From: Paraburkholderia sp. LEh10
GTDB taxonomy: Bacteria > Pseudomonadota > Gammaproteobacteria > Burkholderiales > Burkholderiaceae
Direction: 5' to 3'
NCBI RefSeq assembly: GCF_017814945.1
Contig: NZ_JAGIPX010000034.1
Location: 1 to 64,000 of the forward strand
DNA: 64,000 nt
Position 1 is the stretch's first letter. Each line of letters opens with the position of its first letter. The notes beneath the pieces were generated by a model that ran no database searches, had not been told where the DNA came from, and saw only the letters and a list, made by a program, of their open reading frames with translations. Below are positions 1-7,780 of this stretch, piece after piece. A program made the translations under genes and the position numbers.

Positions 1-184
1 CAACCGTCACGACGGTCACGTCGATCGTGGGGCGCGGGGGTTCCGTGGGGGCTTTTTTGCAGGCGGTGAGGGAGGCCGCCGACGCGAGCGCCGTCGCCAG
101 CACGATTCGCGAGATCACGCGACGCGTGCGCGAGACGGCAGCATGGTTCGCTTCGGACATCCACGCGTACGATCGACAGTTCAT
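1..184 (-). CDS. RND efflux periplasmic adaptor lipoprotein, N-terminus only
   Basis: Only the first ~61 codons are in the window; the gene runs off the left edge. The translation begins MNCRSYAWMSEANHAAVSR, then a hydrophobic stretch ends in a lipobox-like L-T-A-C followed by KKAPTEPPRPTIDVTVVTV. A lipid-anchored signal sequence followed by a Pro-rich linker and an alternating beta strand is the usual start of the membrane-fusion subunit of AcrAB-type tripartite pumps. I place the start at 184 because AAGGGAG lies 5 bases upstream; an in-frame ATG at 160 is the alternative. The assignment is inferred from this short N-terminus; another lipoprotein is possible. Confidence 0.6.
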   Translation of the reverse strand, partial: MNCRSYAWMSEANHAAVSRTRRVISRIVLATALASAASLTACKKAPTEPPRPTIDVTVVTV

Positions 185-210
185 CGCGGCTCCCTTCGAT
201 CGCTGTGTCA

Positions 211-687
211 TCACGTCGAATACCCGCGTCCCGTCATGCAGGCCGCGAGCGCACGGTTCCATGTGGCCATCTGCTGCGATGTCTGCTGCTGCATGGCCTG
301 CTGTTGCTGTTGGGCAGCCGCCGTCTGATGGCGCTGCCGCACACCGCCCGCCATCGTGCCTGCGATCGCGCCCGCTGCCGCGCCTTTGCCCGCGTCGCCC
401 GCGATCGCGCCAATCGCCGCGCCCGCCGCCGCACCGCCTGCCGCGCCGCGCACGCGCTGCCCCGACGGTGCGGGCGGCGGCGCCTGGTTGGCGGCGTTCT
501 GCGCGAGCACAGCGGGATTGATGCCTGTGTTCTGCGTCGCCCAGCTCTCGCATTGCGACATGTCGCTTGCCTGTTTTTGCGGGCTCTGTCCTTTGGCCGG
601 ATAGAAGATCGGCTGCTGTGCCGTTGCCGCGCCTGCCAGCAGCAACAATGCGGCGAGCGTCGAGGCGTTTCGGGAGGCTCGTCTCAT
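211..687 (-). CDS. Glycine-zipper domain protein, exported
   Basis: 158 residues. A cleavable signal peptide (residues 1-23, ending ATAQQ) precedes a short Cys-containing segment and a glycine-zipper block at about residues 80-115, with G/A-x3-G spacing (AAGGAAAGAAIGAIAG and similar). Then comes a Gln-rich stretch (AAAQQQQQAMQQQ) and a C-terminal region holding one Cys. This matches YMGG-like Gly-zipper envelope proteins, which are thought to sit in or near the outer membrane; their biochemical role is not established. GAGGAAATC supplies a ribosome site just before the ATG. A 16-bp palindrome lies about 140 bp upstream of the start. Confidence 0.8.
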   Translation of the reverse strand: MRRASRNASTLAALLLLAGAATAQQPIFYPAKGQSPQKQASDMSQCESWATQNTGINPAVLAQNAANQAPPPAPSGQRVRGAAGGAAAGAAIGAIAGDAGKGAAAGAIAGTMAGGVRQRHQTAAAQQQQQAMQQQTSQQMATWNRALAACMTGRGYST

Positions 688-828
688 GATGATTTCCTCA
701 ATCTGATTCCCTTAATCGATACGAGTCGATGCGTCGCACGCATCGCGCGGCCCGCGCAGTCCATATGCGCCCTTCGGCCTCGCGAAGCGGATGCAATCAA
801 GTGTGGAAGCCCGCCATGTCAAAGACAA

Positions 829-844
829 TTGGACCTTGGTCCAA
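829..844. promoter_or_regulatory. Palindrome TTGGACC-N2-GGTCCAA, candidate response-regulator site
   Basis: A perfect inverted repeat with 7-bp arms and a 2-bp centre, in the gap between the stand-alone receiver gene and the glycine-zipper gene. On the minus strand the wider context GCGGTATTGGACC is shared with the second copy near 1396-1412. Size and symmetry resemble the sites of StyR/TodT-type FixJ-family regulators. Binding is inference. Confidence 0.45.
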
Positions 845-926
845 TACCGCGCCTTGCGAATTCGATCTGGCGCAACACGCGATGCGCGTGTGCGCGCACC
901 GCAGTTACTGGATGAACGCGGGTCTC

Positions 927-1313
927 TCATAGCGGCGCAGCGATGCCGAGCACGGCACACACCGTCCTGATGAACAACACGTCGTTGAAGGGCTTGCGCA
1001 GATAGGCCTTCGCGCCCGCCGCGAGCGCGGCTTCGCGCACGCCCGCATCGTCGTGGGCTGTGATGAATATGACGGGCACGGCGCTGCCGGCCAGCCGGCG
1101 CTGCACCTCGATACCGTTGGAGCCTGGCATCTGCACATCGAGAATCACGCAGTCGGGACGATACGTAGGCGTGGCCGACAGCACATCGAGAAACTCGTCG
1201 CCACTCGTGTACGTATCGGCTGCGATCCCGACGGAGCGCAACAGACGCCTGATCGCCCTGCCCACCGATGCATCGTCGTCGACCACGACGACGAACGGTT
1301 TGTCTGTGCCCAT
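927..1313 (-). CDS. Stand-alone response-regulator receiver protein
   Basis: 128 residues from MGTDKPF, a single receiver (REC) domain with no output domain. The acidic pocket is DDD at residues 12-14, the phosphoacceptor is D59 in CVILDVQMPG, the conserved Thr lies in FITAHDD and the lysine is K107 in YLRKPF. It lies downstream of the FixJ-like regulator and histidine kinase genes in the same direction. A likely role is a phosphate sink or a CheY/FixT-like modulator of that kinase. An ATG 36 bases upstream is in frame, but the homologous part begins at MGTDK. Confidence 0.85.
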   Translation of the reverse strand: MGTDKPFVVVVDDDASVGRAIRRLLRSVGIAADTYTSGDEFLDVLSATPTYRPDCVILDVQMPGSNGIEVQRRLAGSAVPVIFITAHDDAGVREAALAAGAKAYLRKPFNDVLFIRTVCAVLGIAAPL

Positions 1314-1373
1314 GCTGATTAGTCCGTTGACCGTCACGCACACGCACACGATGCATGGCGCTTCAGCAATAGA

Positions 1374-2135
1374 CTATGAGACTGCGGGCGTCGGCGGTAT
1401 TGGACCTTGGTCCCGTATCCCCTCGCTCGTGGCGTGCGCGGAAGGGGAGCCCGCATGCGCCTGCGCGGGATCGGCGTGATTGTGCGAAGCGTTCGCTACG
1501 GCAACCTTGTCGGCGATGCGCACCAGTTCCGCGAGCGAGCCGACTTCCATCTTCTGCATCACCCGCGCGCGATGTGCCTTGACGGTCTTCTCGACGGTGC
1601 CGAGTTCGCAAGCGACCTGCTTGTTCAACAAGCCGAGCACGATGAGATTCATCACTTCGCGCTCGCGCAGCGTCAGACGGCCGACGCGGCTGCGCAATTC
1701 TTCCAGCTCGCGCGTCGCCTTCGACACTTCGATGGAATGCGCGAGCGCCTGCTCGATGGCGCGCAGCAGAGCGTCGTCGCGGACGGGCTTGGTGAGGAAA
1801 TCCGTCGCTCCCGCCTTGATCGCGCCGACCGTCATCGCAATGTCGCCGTGCCCCGTCAGAAAGATGATGGGCAGACGCGCATCGAGTTCGCGCTGCAATT
1901 CGAGTCCGCTCAGGTCGGGCAACTGCACGTCGAGCACCACGCAAGCGGGCGTGCGCTCGACACTCGCGAGTTCGAGAAACTCGCGTGCCGAGCCGCAGGC
2001 CTCGACACCATGCCCAGCTGATCTGACGAGACGCGTGAGCGCGCGGCGCACGGACGGGTCGTCGTCGACGATATAGACGAGCGCGGCCGGGTCGCTGTCG
2101 AGGCGGCTTCCCGTATCGCTCGCGAGGCCGCTCAT
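1374..2135 (-). CDS. FixJ/NarL-type two-component response regulator
   Basis: 253 residues. The receiver domain spans residues 18-130, with D24-D26 as the acidic pocket, D69 as phosphoacceptor (CVVLDVQLPD) and K116 in DFLTKP. A LuxR-type helix-turn-helix follows at about 150-205 (LTLREREVMNLIVLGLLNKQ). The C-terminal tail is low in complexity. This arrangement and the TodT/StyR/FixJ likeness predict a DNA-binding transcriptional activator phosphorylated by the upstream kinase. Its ATG overlaps the kinase stop codon (ATGA, 2132-2135), so the two are translationally coupled. The end of the coding sequence contains the second GGACC/GGTCC palindrome. Confidence 0.92.
   Translation of the reverse strand: MSGLASDTGSRLDSDPAALVYIVDDDPSVRRALTRLVRSAGHGVEACGSAREFLELASVERTPACVVLDVQLPDLSGLELQRELDARLPIIFLTGHGDIAMTVGAIKAGATDFLTKPVRDDALLRAIEQALAHSIEVSKATRELEELRSRVGRLTLREREVMNLIVLGLLNKQVACELGTVEKTVKAHRARVMQKMEVGSLAELVRIADKVAVANASHNHADPAQAHAGSPSAHATSEGIRDQGPIPPTPAVS
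1399..1416. promoter_or_regulatory. Second GGACC-N2-GGTCC palindrome, upstream of the receiver gene
   Basis: ATTGGACCTTGGTCCCGT, a slightly degenerate copy of the site at 829-844, about 85 bp upstream of the stand-alone receiver gene and inside the last codons of the FixJ-like gene. It shares GCGGTATTGGACC with the other copy. Two such copies in front of genes of one regulatory locus suggest autoregulation. Confidence 0.45.
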
Positions 2136-3484
2136 GATGCCGCCTGCGCAGCGGTGCCGCCGACATCGCGCGATGCGGGCAACGCGACATAGAACGTCAT
2201 GCCCTGCTCCGCATTGGTCTCGGCCCACAGACGGCCGCCGTGCATCTGCACGATCGAGCGGCTGATCGACAAGCCAAGCCCCAGGCCCTGCGGCTTCGAC
2301 GTGATGAACGGCTTGAAGATGCATTCCAGCTTGTCGGGCGTGAGTCCGGGACCGCGGTCGCGCACCGCGATGCGCACCATGCCTTTGCGATCGGGTTGCG
2401 CAAAGAGCGCCACCACGCGATCGGACGCACCGCACTCGCTCACGGCATCGAATGCGTTGAGCAGCAGATTGAGTAGCACCTGCTGCAGTTGCACCCTGTC
2501 GCCACGCACGGGCGGCAGCCCATCGTCGATCACGTGCGACACGTGAATGCCGCGCGCGACGGCATCGCTGTGCACGAGCAGCGCCACATCACGCAGCAAT
2601 CCGCCGACATCCAGACTCGCGAGTTGCTGCTGCTCTTCCTTCTTCACGAATGCGCGCATGCGCCTTATCACTTCGCTCGCGCGGCCGCTGTCGTCGACGA
2701 TGTCCTTCAGGATGTCGCGCACTTCGGCAAGATCGATCGGTTCACGGTCCATGAAGCGCTGCGCGGCCTGGCCGTTGCTGAGGATGGCGGTAAGCGGCTG
2801 ATTCAGCTCGTGCGCAAGCGATGCCGCGAGTTCGCCCATCGTCGATACGCGCGTCAGATGCGCCAGCTCGCGCCGGTTGCGCTCGAGCTCGAAGCGCTCT
2901 GTCATGTCGGTGATGAAGGCGACCGTCATCATGCGGTCTTCGTAGCGGATGGCGCTCGTCGCGATCTCGACGGGAAACTCGCTGCCGTCGCGGCGACGCG
3001 CGCGAAGATTGCGCGTGTGTGTCACCGCGGGCCGTTTCGCTTGCGGCGCGGCGGCCGCATCCGCGTGGCGTTCGTGCGCGCGGCTTTCTTCCGACAACGC
3101 CGGCGCGACGAGCCCGACACACGCACCGTCGAGTACGCCGCGCCGATAGTCGAACAGACGCTCCGCCTGCGCGTTCGCGAGGACGATCACGCCATGCTCG
3201 TCGAAGACGACGGACGCGACGGGCAAGCATTCGAAGACGTCGGCGAGCCCCGTCATTGCGCCTGGCTGGCGTTGCGCCGCAAACCAGAAACCCGCCGCGC
3301 CACGCGTGACTCTGAAGCGCGCGACCGTGGCCGTCATTCGATTGAGCAGCGGCGGAATGAACAGGCCGTTGCGCGTGTGCGCGACGGTCCCGGCGCGATG
3401 CGCCGCGACGCGGCGCGGATGCAGCGACCACCAGACGACGATTGCAGCCGCTACCACCGTGACAGCAGAAATAGCGATGTGCAT
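2132..3484 (-). CDS. PAS-domain sensor histidine kinase (FixL/StyS-like)
   Basis: 450 residues. One N-terminal membrane segment (about 4-20) is followed by a PAS domain (about 80-200, with FPVEI and a PAC-like end) and a HisKA dimerisation domain with the phosphoacceptor H225 in ASLAHELNQPLTAIL. The ATP-binding domain shows the N-box LLNLLLNAFDAV, DRGPGL and GLGLGLSIS. The kinase is expected to phosphorylate the regulator whose start codon overlaps its stop. The PAS domain could bind haem, flavin or a small ligand; a FixL-type haem-binding His is not evident to me, so the signal is unknown. The start is preceded by GGTGAG. Confidence 0.92.
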   Translation of the reverse strand: MHIAISAVTVVAAAIVVWWSLHPRRVAAHRAGTVAHTRNGLFIPPLLNRMTATVARFRVTRGAAGFWFAAQRQPGAMTGLADVFECLPVASVVFDEHGVIVLANAQAERLFDYRRGVLDGACVGLVAPALSEESRAHERHADAAAAPQAKRPAVTHTRNLRARRRDGSEFPVEIATSAIRYEDRMMTVAFITDMTERFELERNRRELAHLTRVSTMGELAASLAHELNQPLTAILSNGQAAQRFMDREPIDLAEVRDILKDIVDDSGRASEVIRRMRAFVKKEEQQQLASLDVGGLLRDVALLVHSDAVARGIHVSHVIDDGLPPVRGDRVQLQQVLLNLLLNAFDAVSECGASDRVVALFAQPDRKGMVRIAVRDRGPGLTPDKLECIFKPFITSKPQGLGLGLSISRSIVQMHGGRLWAETNAEQGMTFYVALPASRDVGGTAAQAAS

Positions 3485-4007
3485 AGCTCACCGTTCCTCG
3501 AGGGCGCTTGCACCGTAAAGCCGTGACAACGCAGGCGCCTTCATTGTTGTTAGCAACGCAACCGGGCGACGACGCAGCTTCGGGCCTGCGACGCCTCTGC
3601 CTTCACGCATCAAACCGTGACAAACATCTGTACTAATGCAGCTCGTCGGTCGATAAACACAATGATTTGCGGCAAACACTTAACGACGCTGCCGCCAGCG
3701 AGGTATTCAAATCCTCTTGTGGACTACGAATATTTCCGCATCACTTTTTTGTCAATGATCGCAGTCGATTTTTTACTCGTGCGTGTGTCGGCGGGCGGAA
3801 AAAAGTGCAACTTCATCGTATGCACAAAGTACGCGGTAGTAAAGGAATGCCGGGCGATTGTCGGAATCTGAGGGGTGTACTTATTGGCGGGGAATCTTGA
3901 TACGCGGCCCGAAACGATCGCGCATTTTGTCGAACTTTTCGGGCCGCTGATTGAAGCCGGAATGACGCCGGAATGAGGCCGGAAGAATGGATGAACAGAA
4001 AGCGATC
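3485..4007. other. 523-bp intergenic region, lower GC than its surroundings
   Basis: No convincing gene. The stretch is AT-richer than the flanks and has many stop codons in all frames. It should contain the promoter of the kinase-regulator operon. Near 3954-3980 a short imperfect tandem repeat (GCCGGAATG in three variants) is visible. Confidence 0.5.
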
Positions 4008-4238
4008 TCATGCGAAATCGGACGGTCCAGGGGGAGGCACACCGGGCGGCGGATCGTCATCGCCTATCGGTTCGTCCAATGATTCGTCCTCTGTCTTCGG
4101 CTTCTCGGGCAATGGCTGATCGAGGCCGGGCTCGACGGGTGCAGGTATGGCGTCGCCGATTGGCTTGTTGAGCTCGTTCGGCGGGATTTCGGCAGGGTCT
4201 TTCGGCCGTTTGCTTTCATCGCGATCGGGGTTCGTCAT
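4008..4238 (-). CDS. Small acidic, proline-rich protein of unknown function
   Basis: 76 residues from MTNPDRDESKRPKDPAEIPP; the ATG is preferred over an in-frame TTG 12 bases upstream. The protein is about one-fifth proline and rich in Asp/Glu (for example KTEDESLDEPIGDDDPPPG), with no predicted membrane segment or signal peptide. It looks intrinsically disordered. I recognise no domain. Codon use is like that of the surrounding chromosome, so it is probably a real gene. Confidence 0.55.
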   Translation of the reverse strand: MTNPDRDESKRPKDPAEIPPNELNKPIGDAIPAPVEPGLDQPLPEKPKTEDESLDEPIGDDDPPPGVPPPGPSDFA

Positions 4239-4518
4239 CGTGGATTCCAATTGTGATTGGCAGACGCCCTTCGATTACGCAACGACCGTACCATTTGTTT
4301 TGTGCAGGTGCGTGGGATGACGAGAAGACTGCCCACCGAGCCTGAATGACACCCGATGTGCAGACGAACATTCGCGCAAAGCGCTTCAAAGAAACGCCGC
4401 GAATGAAAAGAAGAAAGATAGGCGAGGCAGGCGGAGGCGTTGTAATTTGCGAAGCCCGGTGAAGAGGCACGCGGAGTGTGCAACTGAATTGCTTGCGCAG
4501 AAAAACGCGCGCAAACGA

Positions 4519-4541
4519 AAACAGGCCCGAAGGGCCTGTTT
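4519..4541 (-). terminator. Intrinsic terminator after tRNA-Ser
   Basis: Perfect 9-bp stem AACAGGCCC / GGGCCTGTT with a 3-base loop; on the minus strand it is followed by TTTTCG. It lies 11 bases beyond the encoded CCA of the tRNA. Confidence 0.8.
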
Positions 4542-4552
4542 CGCTTTACATC

Positions 4553-4643
4553 TGGCGGAAAGGGTGGGATTCGAACCCACGATACGGTATAACCGTATAC
4601 CGGATTTCGAGTCCGGCGCATTCGACCACTCTGCCACCTTTCC
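4553..4643 (-). tRNA. tRNA-Ser(CGA)
   Basis: 91 nt including an encoded CCA. The acceptor stem is GGAAAGG/CCTTTCC with discriminator G. The anticodon loop reads CTCGAAA between GGA and TCC, giving anticodon CGA. A long variable arm (stem GGTATACGG region) is typical of class II tRNA-Ser, and the T-loop is TTCGAAT. It reads UCG codons. It lies just downstream of serS on the same strand. Confidence 0.97.
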
Positions 4644-4716
4644 TGATTCTTTGACTTGCCACCAAGGTGGTCTTGTCGCCTCACACTAAGCGGGTCGCTG
4701 CTTGCGTGAGACGAAG

Positions 4717-4745
4717 ATTATAGAACACCTGTTTTCGAAAACCAA
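4717..4745 (-). promoter_or_regulatory. Sigma-70 promoter of tRNA-Ser(CGA)
   Basis: On the minus strand TTGGTT (4740-4745), 17 bp, then TATAAT (4717-4722), a perfect -10 box. Transcription would begin near 4710, about 67 bases before the mature tRNA. Confidence 0.7.
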
Positions 4746-4803
4746 GCCCTTTTTCGCAGAAAGTTGAAAAGAGCCTGGCTCGATCGGCAAAGCGCAAGCT
4801 GCC

Positions 4804-6099
4804 TCAGGCCGCCGGGACTTCCAGGCGCTCGACGCCGCCCAGATACGGACGCAGCGCCACAGGCACCGTCACCGATCCATCCGCGTTCTGGAAGTTCTCC
4901 AGTACCGCGACGAGCGTACGGCCCACAGCCAGCCCCGAACCGTTGAGCGTATGCACGAGCTCCGGCTTGCCTTGCGCATTGCGGTAGCGCGCCTGCATGC
5001 GGCGCGCCTGGAATGCCTCGGTGTTCGAGCAACTCGAAATCTCGCGATAGGTGTTCTGCGCCGGCAACCACACTTCGAGGTCATACGTCTTCGCCGCCGA
5101 GAAGCCCATGTCCCCCGTGCACAGCGTAATGACGCGATACGGCAACTCGAGCTTCTGCAAGATCGCTTCCGCATGCGTGACCATCTGCTCCAGCGCGTCA
5201 TAAGACGTTTCCGGCGACACGACCTGCACCATCTCAACCTTGTCGAACTGATGCTGACGGATCATGCCGCGCGTATCGCGGCCATACGAGCCCGCTTCCG
5301 AACGGAAGCACGGCGAGTGGGCCGTCAGCTTGATGGGCAGCTCGTTCGTATCGACGATGCTCTCGCGCACCGTGTTCGTCAGCGAAATCTCAGACGTCGA
5401 GATCAGATACTGCGTGACCGTGTGTTCGCCGCCGCCCTTCTCGACACGGAACATATCGTCGGCGAACTTGGGCAGCTGGCCTGTGCCGAACAGGATTTCA
5501 GGATTGACGATGTACGGCGTGTAGATTTCCGTGTAGCCGTGCTGCTGCGTATGCGTGTCGATCATGAACTGCGCGAGCGCGCGATGCAGGCGCGCGATCT
5601 GTCCGCGCAGCATCGTGAAGCGCGCGCCCGACAGCTTCGCGCCCGTCTCGAAGTCGAGGCCGAGCGGCGTGCCGACATCGACATGATCCTTCACCTCGAA
5701 GTCGAACTGGCGCGGCGCGCCCCAGCGGCGCACCTCGACATTCTGCGTTTCGTCGTTGCCGACGGGGACGCTTTCGTGCGGCAGATTCGGCACGCCGAGC
5801 AGCAGATCCGACAGGCGCGTCTGGATGTCTTCGAGCTGTACGGCCGACGCCTTCATCTCGTCGCCGATGCCGCCCACTTCGGCCATCACGGCCGACGTGT
5901 CCTCGCCCCGCCCTTTCATCGCGCCGATCTGCTTCGACAGACTGTTGCGCTTCGCCTGCAATTCTTCGGTACGGGTCTGGATGGCGCGGCGTTCGGCTTC
6001 GAGCGCGGAGAACGCCGCGACGTCGAAGGCATAGCCGCGATCGGCGAGGCGTTTCGCGACGCCGTCGATATCTTTGCGCAGCAGCTGGATGTCAAGCAT
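4804..6099 (-). CDS. serS: Seryl-tRNA synthetase
   Basis: 431 residues from MLDIQLLRKD, normal for the family. The N-terminal ~110 residues form the long antiparallel coiled-coil that reaches the tRNA-Ser variable arm. The class II catalytic core follows, with motif 2 around FRSEAGSYGRDTRGMIRQHQF and motif 3 in GSGLAVGRTLVAVLENFQ. The enzyme charges tRNA-Ser with serine in the cytoplasm. It lies downstream of rarA and is followed by a tRNA-Ser gene. The ATG at 6099 is used; an in-frame TTG four codons upstream is less likely. Confidence 0.97.
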   Translation of the reverse strand: MLDIQLLRKDIDGVAKRLADRGYAFDVAAFSALEAERRAIQTRTEELQAKRNSLSKQIGAMKGRGEDTSAVMAEVGGIGDEMKASAVQLEDIQTRLSDLLLGVPNLPHESVPVGNDETQNVEVRRWGAPRQFDFEVKDHVDVGTPLGLDFETGAKLSGARFTMLRGQIARLHRALAQFMIDTHTQQHGYTEIYTPYIVNPEILFGTGQLPKFADDMFRVEKGGGEHTVTQYLISTSEISLTNTVRESIVDTNELPIKLTAHSPCFRSEAGSYGRDTRGMIRQHQFDKVEMVQVVSPETSYDALEQMVTHAEAILQKLELPYRVITLCTGDMGFSAAKTYDLEVWLPAQNTYREISSCSNTEAFQARRMQARYRNAQGKPELVHTLNGSGLAVGRTLVAVLENFQNADGSVTVPVALRPYLGGVERLEVPAA

Positions 6100-6191
6100 G
6101 GGATGGGGCAACTGTTCGTGATGTGAATGGCGATTTTAGCGCACCGGCGCGGGTGGCCGGCAGCCTGATCGAGTCGGATGAAAAGCCCGGC

Positions 6192-7502
6192 TCAGCTTTT
6201 CTTTTTGTTCTCGTTGCGCCATTGCGCGTCGAGTTCGGCAAGGCGTGCGAGCTTTTCGCCGATCTTGCCTTCGAGCCCGCGCGGCGTCGGCTGATACCAG
6301 CGCGGCTCACGCATCCGATCGGGCAGATAGGTTTCCCCCGCCGCGTACGCGTCGGGCTCGTCGTGCGCGTAGCGATACTCGTGGCCGTAGCCGAGTTCCT
6401 TCATCAGCTTGGTCGGCGCGTTGCGAAGGTGGACGGGCACTGCGCGCGACTGGTCCTTGCCGACGAAACTGCGCGCCGCGTTATACGCGTTGTAGCCGGC
6501 ATTCGACTTTGGCGCGACGGCCAGGTAGATCACCGCCTGCGCGAGCGCCAGCTCGCCTTCGGGCGTGCCAAGGCGCTCATAGGTCTCGGCGGCGTCGAGC
6601 GCGATGCGCGCGGCGCGTGGATCGGCGAGCCCGATGTCTTCCCACGCCATCCGCACGAGGCGCCGCGACAGGTAACGCGGATCCGCGCCGCCGTCGAGCA
6701 TGCGGCAAAACCAGTACAGCGCGCCGTCCGGGTTGCTGCCGCGCACCGACTTGTGCAGCGCGCTGATCTGGTCGTAGAACGCGTCGCCGCCCTTGTCGAA
6801 CCGGCGCAGGTTTTCGGACAGCGCACTGGCGAGCAGTTCGCCGTCGATCTCGGTCTTCTTTTGCCGCGCCGCCGCGCGCGCGACGATCTCCATGTTGTTC
6901 AGGAGCTTGCGGCCGTCGCCGTCGGCGGAACCGATCAGGGCATCGCGTGCTTCTTCGGTAAACGTAAAGCCGCCGAGTTCCTGTTGCGCCCGGTCCAGCA
7001 GTTCGCGCTGCTCGTCCGTATCGAGACTCTTGAGCACATAGACGGCCGCCCGCGACAGCAGAGCGCTGTTCACCTCGAACGAGGGATTTTCCGTCGTCGC
7101 GCCGACGAACACGAACAGCCCCGATTCGACGTGAGGCAAGAACGCGTCTTGCTGGCTCTTGTTGAAACGATGGACTTCGTCGACGAACACGAGCGTCTGA
7201 TGGCCGTTCGCGCGATGGATCTGCGCGGTTTCGACGGCCTCGCGGATGTCCTTGACGCCCGAAAGCACCGCCGACAGCGCGATGAACTGCGCGTCGAACG
7301 CGTCGGCCATCAAACGCGCGAGCGTGGTCTTGCCGACGCCCGGCGGGCCCCAGAGGATCATCGAGTGCGCCTCGCCGGACTCGAACGCGACGCGCAGCGG
7401 CTTGTTCGGGCCCAGCAGATGCTTTTGCCCGATGACTTCGTCGATGCTGCGGGGCCGCAGGCGCTCGGCGAGGGGAACATTGGCGCGGTTTTCTTCAAAC
7501 AT
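6192..7502 (-). CDS. rarA: Replication-associated recombination protein A, AAA+ ATPase
   Basis: 436 residues from MFEENRANVPLAERLRP. Walker A is GPPGVGKTT (52-60) and Walker B FVDEVHRF (about 106-113), with the sensor region ATTENPSFE. The C-terminal half is the RarA/MgsA oligomerisation domain (ALYWFCRMLDGGADPRYL, SRRLVRMAWEDIG). The protein acts at stalled replication forks with RecA and SSB. The frame is open upstream for 70 more codons, but homology begins at this ATG. It is same-strand with serS. In related genomes lolA normally lies directly upstream; here about 7 kb of other genes intervenes. Confidence 0.95.
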   Translation of the reverse strand: MFEENRANVPLAERLRPRSIDEVIGQKHLLGPNKPLRVAFESGEAHSMILWGPPGVGKTTLARLMADAFDAQFIALSAVLSGVKDIREAVETAQIHRANGHQTLVFVDEVHRFNKSQQDAFLPHVESGLFVFVGATTENPSFEVNSALLSRAAVYVLKSLDTDEQRELLDRAQQELGGFTFTEEARDALIGSADGDGRKLLNNMEIVARAAARQKKTEIDGELLASALSENLRRFDKGGDAFYDQISALHKSVRGSNPDGALYWFCRMLDGGADPRYLSRRLVRMAWEDIGLADPRAARIALDAAETYERLGTPEGELALAQAVIYLAVAPKSNAGYNAYNAARSFVGKDQSRAVPVHLRNAPTKLMKELGYGHEYRYAHDEPDAYAAGETYLPDRMREPRWYQPTPRGLEGKIGEKLARLAELDAQWRNENKKKS

Positions 7503-7780
7503 GGCGTTTTGGGGATAATCTCGGCTTTTCGGGTATAAACCGTCGCGATGCACGAAACGGCGCGCGACGGCCTTGCCTATAACGGCATGCAGCCGTTTCG
7601 AACCGTCATCCGGCGAAAGACGGCGCATGCAGGGTTGTGCATTATGACAGCCGGCGCGCGACGGAGCCTGCGGCAAATGCCATAAGCGGTTTCTCATAGG
7701 CGCGGCCCGCAAGGCGCGTACCGCAAGCCGGCGATGAACACGGCCGCCACCACGACAACGACAGACAGGAAACAGATTCG

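Noticed and set aside
3724..4011. 95-codon minus-strand frame in the 3485-4007 gap
   Set aside because: No ribosome site, AT-rich and low-quality translation; treated as noncoding.
7503..7780. TPP riboswitch in front of the NCS1 permease
   Set aside because: The permease resembles CytX, so I looked for the THI-box CTGAGA and the conserved 3' element; neither is present.
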